In this document: positions 6,642-11,852 of the stretch, in pieces
How the letters are laid out: the number at the start of each line of letters is the position of its first letter
Position numbering within the stretch: the first letter of the stretch is position 1
DNA from: Hydrogenophilales bacterium RIFOXYD1_FULL_62_11
Lineage (GTDB): Bacteria; Pseudomonadota; Gammaproteobacteria; Burkholderiales; Thiobacillaceae
Assembly (NCBI GenBank): GCA_001802655.1
Contig: MGZO01000110.1
Span: 44,932 to 56,783, forward strand
Direction: 5' to 3'
Length of the DNA: 11,852 nucleotides
Translations under genes and position numbers: made by a program
Notes under the pieces: generated by a model
What the model saw: only the letters and a program-made list of their open reading frames with translations
Told to the model about the DNA's origin: nothing
The model's database searches: none

Positions 6642-7089
6642 TTAAAGCGGCAGACGCAGCACGGTTTCGCCGGTGGGGGCAAAACCGTAGCGGCGGTAAA
6701 AGGCTTCCGGACTGCCGGGACCGGGCACGCACGAGGTCAGCAGTTCGGCGATGCCCGGTTTGCAGCGCGCATGGTCGACGATCAATTCCAGCGTGCAGCG
6801 GCCGTAGCCCTGCCGCTGAAATCGGGCGTCGATCATGAATCGCCACAGCGCCAGATACGGCTCGGGCGGCGGCTCGGCCAGCTGCGAGGGGTCTTCGAGC
6901 ATGACGAAGCCAACCGGTGTAGCGTCGGCAACAACCGCCCGATACCAGGCTTCAGGGTGGAACAGAACAGGCCTGGGCGAGCGACACCGCGTTGGACGCG
7001 ACGAAGCGCGCCTGTTCGGGGGCGACGGCCAGCGCGACGATGTCGCGCACGCTGGCAGCGGTGATTTCCTGAAGCGTGATCGTGTTCAT
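6642..7089 (-). pseudogene. small GNAT acetyltransferase (BltD/PaiA-like), frame broken
   Basis: One GNAT protein is split over two frames. From the ATG at 7089: MNTITLQEITAASVRDIVAL, then EQARFVASNAVSLAQA, a block I know from small acetyltransferases related to polyamine acetylases. The frame then stops within a few codons at a TGA. The continuation in the next frame reads LFHPEAWYRAVV, TPVGFVMLED, LWRFMIDARFQRQGYGR (acetyl-CoA loop RQGYG) and EAFYRRYGFAPTGE, ending at the TAA at 6642. The excess is one or four bases near 6961-6971; a four-base excess gives AQALFHPEAW and a 147-residue product of normal length. The plus strand there carries AACAG twice in tandem. The ATG overlaps the stop of the desaturase-like gene (ATGA, 7086-7089), so translation would be coupled. 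As written, only a ~45-residue fragment is made, unless an internal ATG at 6902 yields the 86-residue C-terminal half. Confidence 0.82.
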
Positions 7090-7871
7090 GCGAATTGCTC
7101 ACGCTTGCCGCGATCGGTGGCTGGCGGCTGCGCGACATCCTCGAAGCGCAGCATCGCGCCCACGCGCGCCGACGCGCCATGCCAGAAACCGGTTTCAGGC
7201 GCGAAATCGCGCGGGTTGTGAAACGTGCCGGACAGCAGGTCGAACACCGGCAGGTCGGCGTAGTTGCGTGCATGGACGCCGCGCTCATGGTGGTACGAGT
7301 GGCTTTCCGGCCGCTGGATGACGTACCCCAGCCAGCGCGGCGTGCGCAGGTTGGCGTGCTGGAAGACGGACAGGAACGTCGTGATGTAGAGCACCCAGGT
7401 GGCGGCTTCGGGCGTGACGCCGACGACGACCGTGAGCGCGAGACTGCCCAATACCGTCCAGCCGATCATGTCCGCCGGGCTGAACCAGAATGCGCCGTAG
7501 CTGTCGAGCCGCTCGGCGCTGTGGTGCATCTGGTGGAACACGCGCCACAACAGGGTCGAGCTGTGCATCGCGCGGTGCCAGGCAAACTGGCCTGTCTCGT
7601 ACACCAGCAGCCCGGCGGCTGCACCGCCCCACGTGCCGAACGCGGCGAGATCGACGAGGCGGTATTGCGCGAGCCATTCACCCCACAGCAGGGGCAAATA
7701 GGACGACAGCAGGAAAAATGCAGCGAAGGCGGCGAGACCGCGCGTGCGCCAGCCCGATACCCGGGGCAACACGCGGGCGGGGAATGCGGCTTCGAGCGCG
7801 ATCAGTCCGGCATACAGGCCGAACACGACAAGCGAAACGGGGTGGGTGATGAGTTCGAATAATGTCGGCAT
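7086..7871 (-). CDS. sterol desaturase / fatty acid hydroxylase superfamily membrane protein
   Basis: A 261-residue integral membrane di-iron oxygenase-type protein. The histidine clusters that bind two irons are complete: HRAMH (99-103), HQMHH (113-117) and HSYHH (191-195), with an extra His172 (QHAN). Hydrophobic segments at about 10-30, 45-65, 78-95 and 135-170 would be membrane helices, with the histidine boxes on the cytoplasmic side. The superfamily uses O2 to hydroxylate or desaturate lipids, sterols, carotenoids or alkyl chains; the substrate here is unknown. The C-terminal ~45 residues (FHNPRDFAPETGFWHGAS) resemble bacterial members of the group. It is first in the five-gene minus-strand run and overlaps the next gene by four bases. 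The start at 7871 is preceded by GGGAAG. A GlxA-type regulator is divergent 94 bases away. Confidence 0.92.
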   Translation of the reverse strand: MPTLFELITHPVSLVVFGLYAGLIALEAAFPARVLPRVSGWRTRGLAAFAAFFLLSSYLPLLWGEWLAQYRLVDLAAFGTWGGAAAGLLVYETGQFAWHRAMHSSTLLWRVFHQMHHSAERLDSYGAFWFSPADMIGWTVLGSLALTVVVGVTPEAATWVLYITTFLSVFQHANLRTPRWLGYVIQRPESHSYHHERGVHARNYADLPVFDLLSGTFHNPRDFAPETGFWHGASARVGAMLRFEDVAQPPATDRGKREQFA

Positions 7872-7965
7872 GATGGACTTCCCGATGAATGACGATGGCG
7901 GGACAATAGCCCCGCACGAACCAACTCACTCAAGCCATTCCGGCAAGGAACCTGACGATTCGGCC
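7872..7965. promoter_or_regulatory. divergent promoter region between desaturase-like gene and GlxA-type regulator
   Basis: Ninety-four bases separate the two divergent starts. An inverted repeat GCGGG-8 bases-CCCGC lies at about 7898-7915 and could be an operator or simply a hairpin. A weak minus-strand promoter, TTGAGT with TATTGT after 19 bases, overlaps that repeat. No strong box is seen for the plus strand. Placement between a regulator and an operon is the main argument. Confidence 0.35.
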
Positions 7966-9000
7966 ATGCAGTCTTCGACCCCTGCGACCATCGCTATTTT
8001 GGTGTTTCCCGAGACCACCGCATCGGTGGTCTACGGCTTATACGACCTGTTCTCCAGCGCAGGGCGCGACTGGGGGGTCATCGTTGACGGCGAACCGGGC
8101 CCGCAGCTCGTGCATGTCGTTCTTGTCGGTCGCGCCACCGGCCCGCTGATAGCGGGGAATGGCATACCGATTGCTGTTCACGCCACGCTGGCCGATTGCC
8201 CGCCGGCCGATATCGTTTGCGTGCCCGAAGTCAACTTGCCACCTGGCGAGCCACTCGGCAAGCGATTCGCTTCCGAAGTCGCCTGGCTACGGGCGCGCCA
8301 TGCTACAGGCGCGACGCTGGCGACTGCTTGTTCCGGCGCAATGTTGCTTGCAGAAGCGGGGCTGCTGGCGGGCTGCGATGCCACCACCCACTGGGCATGG
8401 TGCGACGTGCTGGCGCGTTACCCGGATGTCCGGGTGCAGCAACAGCGTGCACTGATTGTCGCGGGCGAGGGCGGACGTCTGGTCATGGCGGGGGGCGGCA
8501 GTTCCTGGATGGATCTGGCCTTGTATCTGATTGCCCGGCTGGCGGGGGTGGAGGCGGCGATGCAGGTTGCGCGGCTGAATTTAATTGATTGGCATAACGT
8601 CGGGCAGCAACCCTTTGCGCGGCTGGCGCGCACGCGGCAAGTGGACGATGCAGAAATTGCACGTTGCCAGAACTGGATCGCCGATCATTACATGGACGCT
8701 GCACCAGTTGCCGCGATGGCGCGGCTGTCGGGCCTGGCTGAACGTTCGTTTATGCGGCGCTTTCGGCTGGCGACCGGAATGTCGCCATTGGCGTACGTTC
8801 ACACTTTGCGCATCGAGGAAGCCAAGCACATGCTGGAAGCGGGCGATGCGCCGGTGGAGGCGGTCGCGCTTGAAGTGGGTTACGAAGACGCGGGGTTTTT
8901 TAGCCGTTTATTCCGGCGTCAGGTCCAGTTGACCCCGCTGCAATATCGCAGGCGGTTCCAGACCATGCACCAAGCCCTGAGCCGAGGGGTCAACCCGTAA
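7966..9000 (+). CDS. GlxA-type transcriptional regulator (DJ-1/PfpI domain plus AraC helix-turn-helix)
   Basis: A 344-residue regulator in two parts. Residues ~6-195 are a DJ-1/PfpI (class I glutamine amidotransferase-like) sensor domain: TIAILVFPETTASVVYGLYD at the start and TLATACSGAMLLAEAGLL around Cys122, the nucleophile-elbow cysteine, followed by ATTHW (139-143). The C-terminal AraC domain has two helix-turn-helix units at about 248-270 (VAAMARLSGLAERSFMRRF) and 298-318 (EAVALEVGYEDAGFFSRLF), closing with TPLQYRRRF. Regulators of this build sense small metabolites and usually activate neighbouring catabolic genes. It is divergent from the five-gene run starting with the desaturase, which makes that run its likely target. 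Start: the frame is open to 7744, but the conserved domain begins just after the ATG at 7966; no well-spaced Shine-Dalgarno is visible, so a start at 7885 cannot be excluded. Confidence 0.92.
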   Translation: MQSSTPATIAILVFPETTASVVYGLYDLFSSAGRDWGVIVDGEPGPQLVHVVLVGRATGPLIAGNGIPIAVHATLADCPPADIVCVPEVNLPPGEPLGKRFASEVAWLRARHATGATLATACSGAMLLAEAGLLAGCDATTHWAWCDVLARYPDVRVQQQRALIVAGEGGRLVMAGGGSSWMDLALYLIARLAGVEAAMQVARLNLIDWHNVGQQPFARLARTRQVDDAEIARCQNWIADHYMDAAPVAAMARLSGLAERSFMRRFRLATGMSPLAYVHTLRIEEAKHMLEAGDAPVEAVALEVGYEDAGFFSRLFRRQVQLTPLQYRRRFQTMHQALSRGVNP

Positions 9001-9009
9001 AAAACGCTT

Positions 9010-9249
9010 TCAGGAAACCCGCCCTAAGAGCCGGCTCATCAAGCTGCGGAATTCGGGGCGCCACGGCCACACCGGATCGAGCTCGATGGAGCGCGCGAGC
9101 GAGGCCAGGGCAATCAGGCCGAACAGGGAAAACAGCAATTGCGAAATGAACTGGCGTGCGGTCAGCATGCCGAGCGGCATATCAAGGAAGCCAGGCACGT
9201 AAAACAGGCTGGCAAACAGGGAAAAGAGAATGGCTGGTCCAAGGTACAT
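9010..9249 (-). CDS. small two-helix membrane protein of unknown function
   Basis: A 79-residue protein I do not recognise. Residues 1-20 (GPAILFSLFASLFYVPG) and about 33-52 (FISQLLFSLFGLIALASLA) are strongly hydrophobic and should span the membrane. The remaining ~27 residues are polar with aromatic and basic character (DPVWPWRPEFRSLMSRLL), probably cytoplasmic under the positive-inside rule. There is no lipobox, and the first segment lacks a clear signal-peptidase site. The Shine-Dalgarno before the ATG at 9249 is weak (GCGGAC). The gene ends nine bases from the convergent GlxA-type regulator, with no terminator hairpin between them. The reading is supported by its clean membrane-protein composition on the strand that fits the gene layout. 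Confidence 0.6.
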   Translation of the reverse strand: MYLGPAILFSLFASLFYVPGFLDMPLGMLTARQFISQLLFSLFGLIALASLARSIELDPVWPWRPEFRSLMSRLLGRVS

Positions 9250-9385
9250 GATCGTCCGCTTATAGTGGTTTTTTGTTAAGGACTATCCAGCAACAAGCGT
9301 ACCAGCTTGATTTTACTGATTGCATACAAAGGCTTGTCTTTAATCCGCATGCCGCAAAAAAAGCGAATGTAAATAAAACCGACAG
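9250..9385. other. AT-rich intergenic stretch
   Basis: These 136 bases are clearly richer in A+T than their surroundings, with runs TTTTTT and AAAAAAA. It holds a short inverted repeat CAAGC-6-GCTTG near 9294-9309. The minus-strand promoter of the small membrane protein is expected here (TATAAG lies just before its start), but no well-spaced -35 box is visible. No gene is seen. Confidence 0.4.
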
Positions 9386-9724
9386 CTATTTGGCGGATTG
9401 CGTGTGGGTGAGCTTGCGCAGGATTTCGTGCGACAGCGAATAAAACTGCGGCGTCGGGCCGAGGTCTTCATAGATCGGATCGCCGTAATCATCTTCGGCG
9501 ATGATGCGCTGACCCGGGACGTAGGGCATGGCGACTTCCAGTTCGTCGAGCGCGGCATGGACCAGATCGGCCATCAGTTGCGACTCGGTACAGTCGGGGT
9601 ACATCAGGTGCAAGGCTTCGACCCGCGCCGCGTCGCGCAAGGGCAGGCTGGCGGAGTAGGTGCGTACTAACGTGTTGGCTGGCGCTTTTTTCTTCCAGCG
9701 TTGAATCAATTCGGCGATGCGCAT
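9386..9724 (-). CDS. conserved 112-residue protein, sometimes labelled pilin assembly protein
   Basis: A 112-residue soluble protein. It has a basic N-terminus (MRIAELIQRWKKKAPA), a central LPLRDAARVEALHLMYPDCTE segment that reads like a small helical DNA-binding-like unit, an acidic ALDELEVAMPYVPG and a highly characteristic tail VIAEDDYGDPIYEDLGPTP-type block (residues ~73-91), followed by a helical end. From memory, similar short proteins occur across gamma- and betaproteobacteria and some carry names such as 'pilin assembly protein' or 'type 1 pili tip component'; I know of no firm evidence behind those names, and no pilus genes lie nearby. Start: AGGGAG (9730-9735) five bases before the ATG at 9724 is a good ribosome binding site. 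It stands alone, with AT-richer gaps on both sides. Confidence 0.8.
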   Translation of the reverse strand: MRIAELIQRWKKKAPANTLVRTYSASLPLRDAARVEALHLMYPDCTESQLMADLVHAALDELEVAMPYVPGQRIIAEDDYGDPIYEDLGPTPQFYSLSHEILRKLTHTQSAK

Positions 9725-9807
9725 GACGGCTCCCTGTCTCAGGAGTTGTTGTTATAGCAAAGCCCTGTATAAGAAAAAGCTGAAATTACAGATTTTGTGT
9801 TTCGACA

Positions 9808-9826
9808 CGCACACCGGATGTGTGCG
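9808..9826 (-). terminator. hairpin 3' of the DUF938 methyltransferase gene
   Basis: A perfect seven-base stem (CGCACAC / GTGTGCG) with a five-base loop begins ten bases beyond the stop of the minus-strand methyltransferase gene. No T-run follows on the minus strand, so it may be a weak or factor-assisted terminator, an mRNA-stabilising 3' hairpin or a protein-binding palindrome. Confidence 0.35.
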
Positions 9827-9835
9827 CAGTTCGTG

Positions 9836-10435
9836 TCAGCCCATTCGTTGCCACACCAGGCTGCGATTGTTCGCCGGCATGGCGATGTCGTGCTGCAGGA
9901 CCAGCCCTTGCGCACGTGCCAACGCATCGACCGCCTCGAAGTCGCGCACCCCGGACGCGGGATCGCGTGCTTTCAGCCAGGCATCAAAGCGGGCGTTGCT
10001 TTCGGAGGTGAACTGGCCGTTGTAATTGAACGGCCCATACACCACCAGCACGCCGCCTGGCTCCAGCACTTCACCTACGCCCTCGAAAAATCGCACCACT
10101 TCGGGCCAGCCCATGATGTGCAGGGTGTTGGCCGAAAATACCGCGTCGTAGCGCCCGCTGTGCCACTGGCTCTGGTTGACGTCGAGTTCCAGCGGCGGCA
10201 GCACGTTGGGCAGCGCGGCTTCGTTCAGCCAGGCATGAACGCCGGGGTGATGCGCCCGCACGTCGGCGGTTTGCCAGACCAGATGCGGCAGTTCGGCCGC
10301 GAAATACACGGCGTGCTGGCCGGTGCCGCTGCCGATTTCGAGCACCCGATGGCGGTCGGCAAAGGCTGCACGCAGCACGGTCAGGATGGGTTCGCGGTTC
10401 TGTTCGCAGGATTCGGAATAGGGTTTGTCGATCAC
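9836..10435 (-). CDS. DUF938 family SAM-dependent methyltransferase
   Basis: A 199-residue protein of the DUF938 family (a class I methyltransferase group of unknown substrate). It begins with the family signature KPYSESCEQNREPIL, has motif I VLEIGSGTGQHAVYFA (31-46), an acidic strand end in WQTADV, FSANTLHIMGWPEV in the motif IV region, GVLVVYGPFNYNGQFTSESN and a conserved DFEAVDALA segment. Length and blocks match the complete family. The start is a GTG at 10435: it overlaps the TGA of the upstream helicase-nuclease gene (GTGA at 10432-10435), and GGAG lies eight bases before it, so translation is probably coupled. No signal peptide. The role is unknown; the link to a recombination nuclease may only be shared transcription. 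Confidence 0.92.
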   Translation of the reverse strand: MIDKPYSESCEQNREPILTVLRAAFADRHRVLEIGSGTGQHAVYFAAELPHLVWQTADVRAHHPGVHAWLNEAALPNVLPPLELDVNQSQWHSGRYDAVFSANTLHIMGWPEVVRFFEGVGEVLEPGGVLVVYGPFNYNGQFTSESNARFDAWLKARDPASGVRDFEAVDALARAQGLVLQHDIAMPANNRSLVWQRMG

Positions 10436-11852
10436 AGGGAGTGCTCCGGAGGGATGGAAACCAGCCGGCCATCGGCCAGCAACAGGGCAGCGTGGACAGG
10501 GCGGTCGGGATAAAGCGCCGCGAGCAGCGTTCGATAGGCTGTCAGCTGGGGGCGATGGCGCTCGATCACGAGTGTTTCACTGGAGCGGCAGTCGTCCGCG
10601 CCGGTCTTGTAGTCGAGCAGCCATATCGCATCGTCGAATTCCACCACGCGATCAAGCCTTTGCGTCCGCCCGCCGGCATCCACCAACGCCAGCTCGTTGT
10701 GCGCACGGCGATATTGCGCCGGGTCGAAAAACCGCGCCAGATGCGGCAGCGCCAGCAGGGCGTGGGCTTCGATTTCGATCTGGGCAAACTCTGTCTCAAG
10801 ATTGAGACGCTGCGCCAGGGCGGGCAGGTCATGCGGCGTGGCGTTAAAGAGATTCATGCCCGGCGGCGCGTGCACTTCGAGGCAGGCGTGAAACAGCTCG
10901 CCGCTGGCGGCGGCAGGATTGGCGGTGACCGGCGCCAGTCGCTGGCCGACCGCGGGCGCGTGCATGCGCGGCAGCGAAGCGGGCAGCGGGGGTGGCGCTG
11001 ACGCGGCAGCAGGCGGCAGATCGGGCGGCAATGCCATGTCTTGCCACGCCGCCTCGACGCGCTGCAGCCAGGCGTTTTTCGCCGCATCGCCGCTGACGAT
11101 CAGGCCCTGCTCGGCGCGGGTGAGCGCCACATACAGCAGGTTGTCGGATTCGCGCTGCGCCAGTTCGGCTTCTTCGGCAAACCAGCGTTCGCGCCATGCG
11201 CCGCGCTCATCCAGCTTGCCGAACAGGGAAAAGTGTTCGGGCTGCGCCGCCGTGGGCGGCCACGGCGCCAGCACCGCGTAACTGTCGCCGCGCGCATGGT
11301 CGCTGCCGCCGAGCAGCCAGACGATCGGCGCCTCCAGCCCCTTTGAGCCGTGTATGGTGAGCAGCCGCACCGCGTTGGCGCCGTCCGCCGCCAGCCCCTC
11401 ACCGGGCGCGGCGTCGCTGTCGTCGATCAGCGAGGCCAGCTCGCGGATGAAACCGGCCAGCGTCGGGTAGCGCCCGGCGCCCTGCGTCAGTGCTAGCTGC
11501 ATGAAGGCGCGCAGGTTGGCGGCAATCTGCGGCCGCATCGCCGCGGGGGCCGCAGCGGCGTAGCGCGCTTCCAGGTCGCCCTCGAAATAGATGCGGTCGA
11601 GCAGGTCGTGCACCGGCAGCGCGCCCAGTTGCGCGCGCCAGCCATCGAGCAGTTGCGCCGCGCGCGCGAGGGCGGGCGGGCAGTCCGCATCGGCCGACAG
11701 CCTGACCAGCCGCGCCCAGCCGCGGCTGTCGTCGCTGACCTGCACACCAAACAGGCGCAGCAGGTCGTCGTCGCTGCAGCCGAACAGCGGACTCTTCAGC
11801 GCATGCGCCAGCTTCAGCTCGGCGTGCGGCAGCAGCAGGGTTTCCAGCAGCG
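10432..11852 (-). CDS. AddA/RecB-like UvrD helicase-nuclease, C-terminal 472 residues (runs off window)
   Basis: The frame is open from the window edge to the TGA at 10432, so the N-terminal ATPase half is missing. The visible part starts with ALKSPLFGCSDDDLLRL, typical of the 2B region of AddA/RecB enzymes. Helicase motif V follows (VRLLTIHGSKGLEAPIVWLL, at about visible residues 161-180), then motif VI NLLYVALTRAEQGL (about 238-251) with the arginine finger. A C-terminal RecB-type PD-(D/E)XK nuclease comes last: ELALVDAGG, RLDRVVEFDD and WLLDYKTG, whose Asp and Lys are catalytic. Together these make an ATP-driven helicase and nuclease that processes double-strand ends for homologous recombination. 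Its partner, an AddB-like protein, would be expected upstream outside the window. A GTG in frame at 11745 is internal, not the start. It is coupled to the DUF938 gene by a four-base overlap. Confidence 0.92.
   Translation of the reverse strand, partial: LLETLLLPHAELKLAHALKSPLFGCSDDDLLRLFGVQVSDDSRGWARLVRLSADADCPPALARAAQLLDGWRAQLGALPVHDLLDRIYFEGDLEARYAAAAPAAMRPQIAANLRAFMQLALTQGAGRYPTLAGFIRELASLIDDSDAAPGEGLAADGANAVRLLTIHGSKGLEAPIVWLLGGSDHARGDSYAVLAPWPPTAAQPEHFSLFGKLDERGAWRERWFAEEAELAQRESDNLLYVALTRAEQGLIVSGDAAKNAWLQRVEAAWQDMALPPDLPPAAASAPPPLPASLPRMHAPAVGQRLAPVTANPAAASGELFHACLEVHAPPGMNLFNATPHDLPALAQRLNLETEFAQIEIEAHALLALPHLARFFDPAQYRRAHNELALVDAGGRTQRLDRVVEFDDAIWLLDYKTGADDCRSSETLVIERHRPQLTAYRTLLAALYPDRPVHAALLLADGRLVSIPPEHSL
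10444..10447 (-). promoter_or_regulatory. ribosome binding site of the DUF938 gene
   Basis: On the minus strand GGAG stands eight bases before the GTG at 10435, inside the last codons of the upstream gene. It supports GTG as the start, as no ATG lies nearby in frame. Confidence 0.55.

Noticed and set aside
9294..9309. CAAGC-6-GCTTG inverted repeat as a terminator
   Set aside because: The stem is only five bases, it has no T-run on either strand of adequate length, and no gene ends just before it on the plus strand.
9797..10513. A 238-codon plus-strand frame opposite the DUF938 gene
   Set aside because: No motif and shadow-type composition; the minus-strand methyltransferase matches its family end to end.
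1..11852. CRISPR arrays, tRNA or rRNA genes, insertion sequences
   Set aside because: I saw no regularly spaced repeats, tRNA cloverleaf or TTCGA-type T-arm context, rRNA signature, transposase motif or terminal inverted repeats with target duplications.

Overview
The window is GC-rich (about two thirds G+C by eye) and packed with bacterial genes. Codon use, the argJ type, the AddA-like nuclease and the neighbouring families suggest a betaproteobacterium of the Thiobacillus/Rhodocyclales/Burkholderiales kind. This placement rests on protein resemblance recalled from memory, not on a search. I see no rRNA, tRNA, CRISPR array, transposase or phage gene.

Layout. (1) 1-2274, minus strand: argJ (arginine biosynthesis), then two pyridoxamine-phosphate-oxidase-like flavin-fold proteins joined by an ATGA overlap; the second leaves the window. 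(2) 2353-4576: a winged-helix class I methyltransferase (minus) divergent from an AraC-type regulator (plus) whose frame is broken at a GCCT tetranucleotide repeat. (3) 4595-7871, minus strand: a tight five-gene run, in order of transcription a sterol-desaturase-family di-iron membrane protein, a small GNAT acetyltransferase (frameshifted), a homocysteine S-methyltransferase-family protein, a RimJ-like GNAT acetyltransferase and a cytidine deaminase (frameshifted). A GlxA-type AraC regulator (7966-9000, plus) is divergent from it and is its natural candidate regulator. (4) 9010-9724, minus: a 79-residue two-helix membrane protein of unknown role and a 112-residue conserved cytoplasmic protein. 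(5) 9836-11852, minus: the C-terminal part of an AddA/RecB-like UvrD helicase-nuclease, translationally coupled through a GTGA overlap to a DUF938 methyltransferase.

The most notable observation is that three genes between 3.6 and 7.1 kb carry a single frame-breaking indel in an otherwise well conserved protein. One lies in a perfect short tandem repeat that could slip. Either this stretch is decaying or switching, or the assembly has indel errors here; raw reads would decide. The cytidine deaminase gene is also clearly lower in G+C than its surroundings, and a sequence resembling an integron attC end lies just upstream of it. I did not find a convincing, wholly new system. The five-gene block with its GlxA-type regulator is the best candidate for an uncharacterised pathway.
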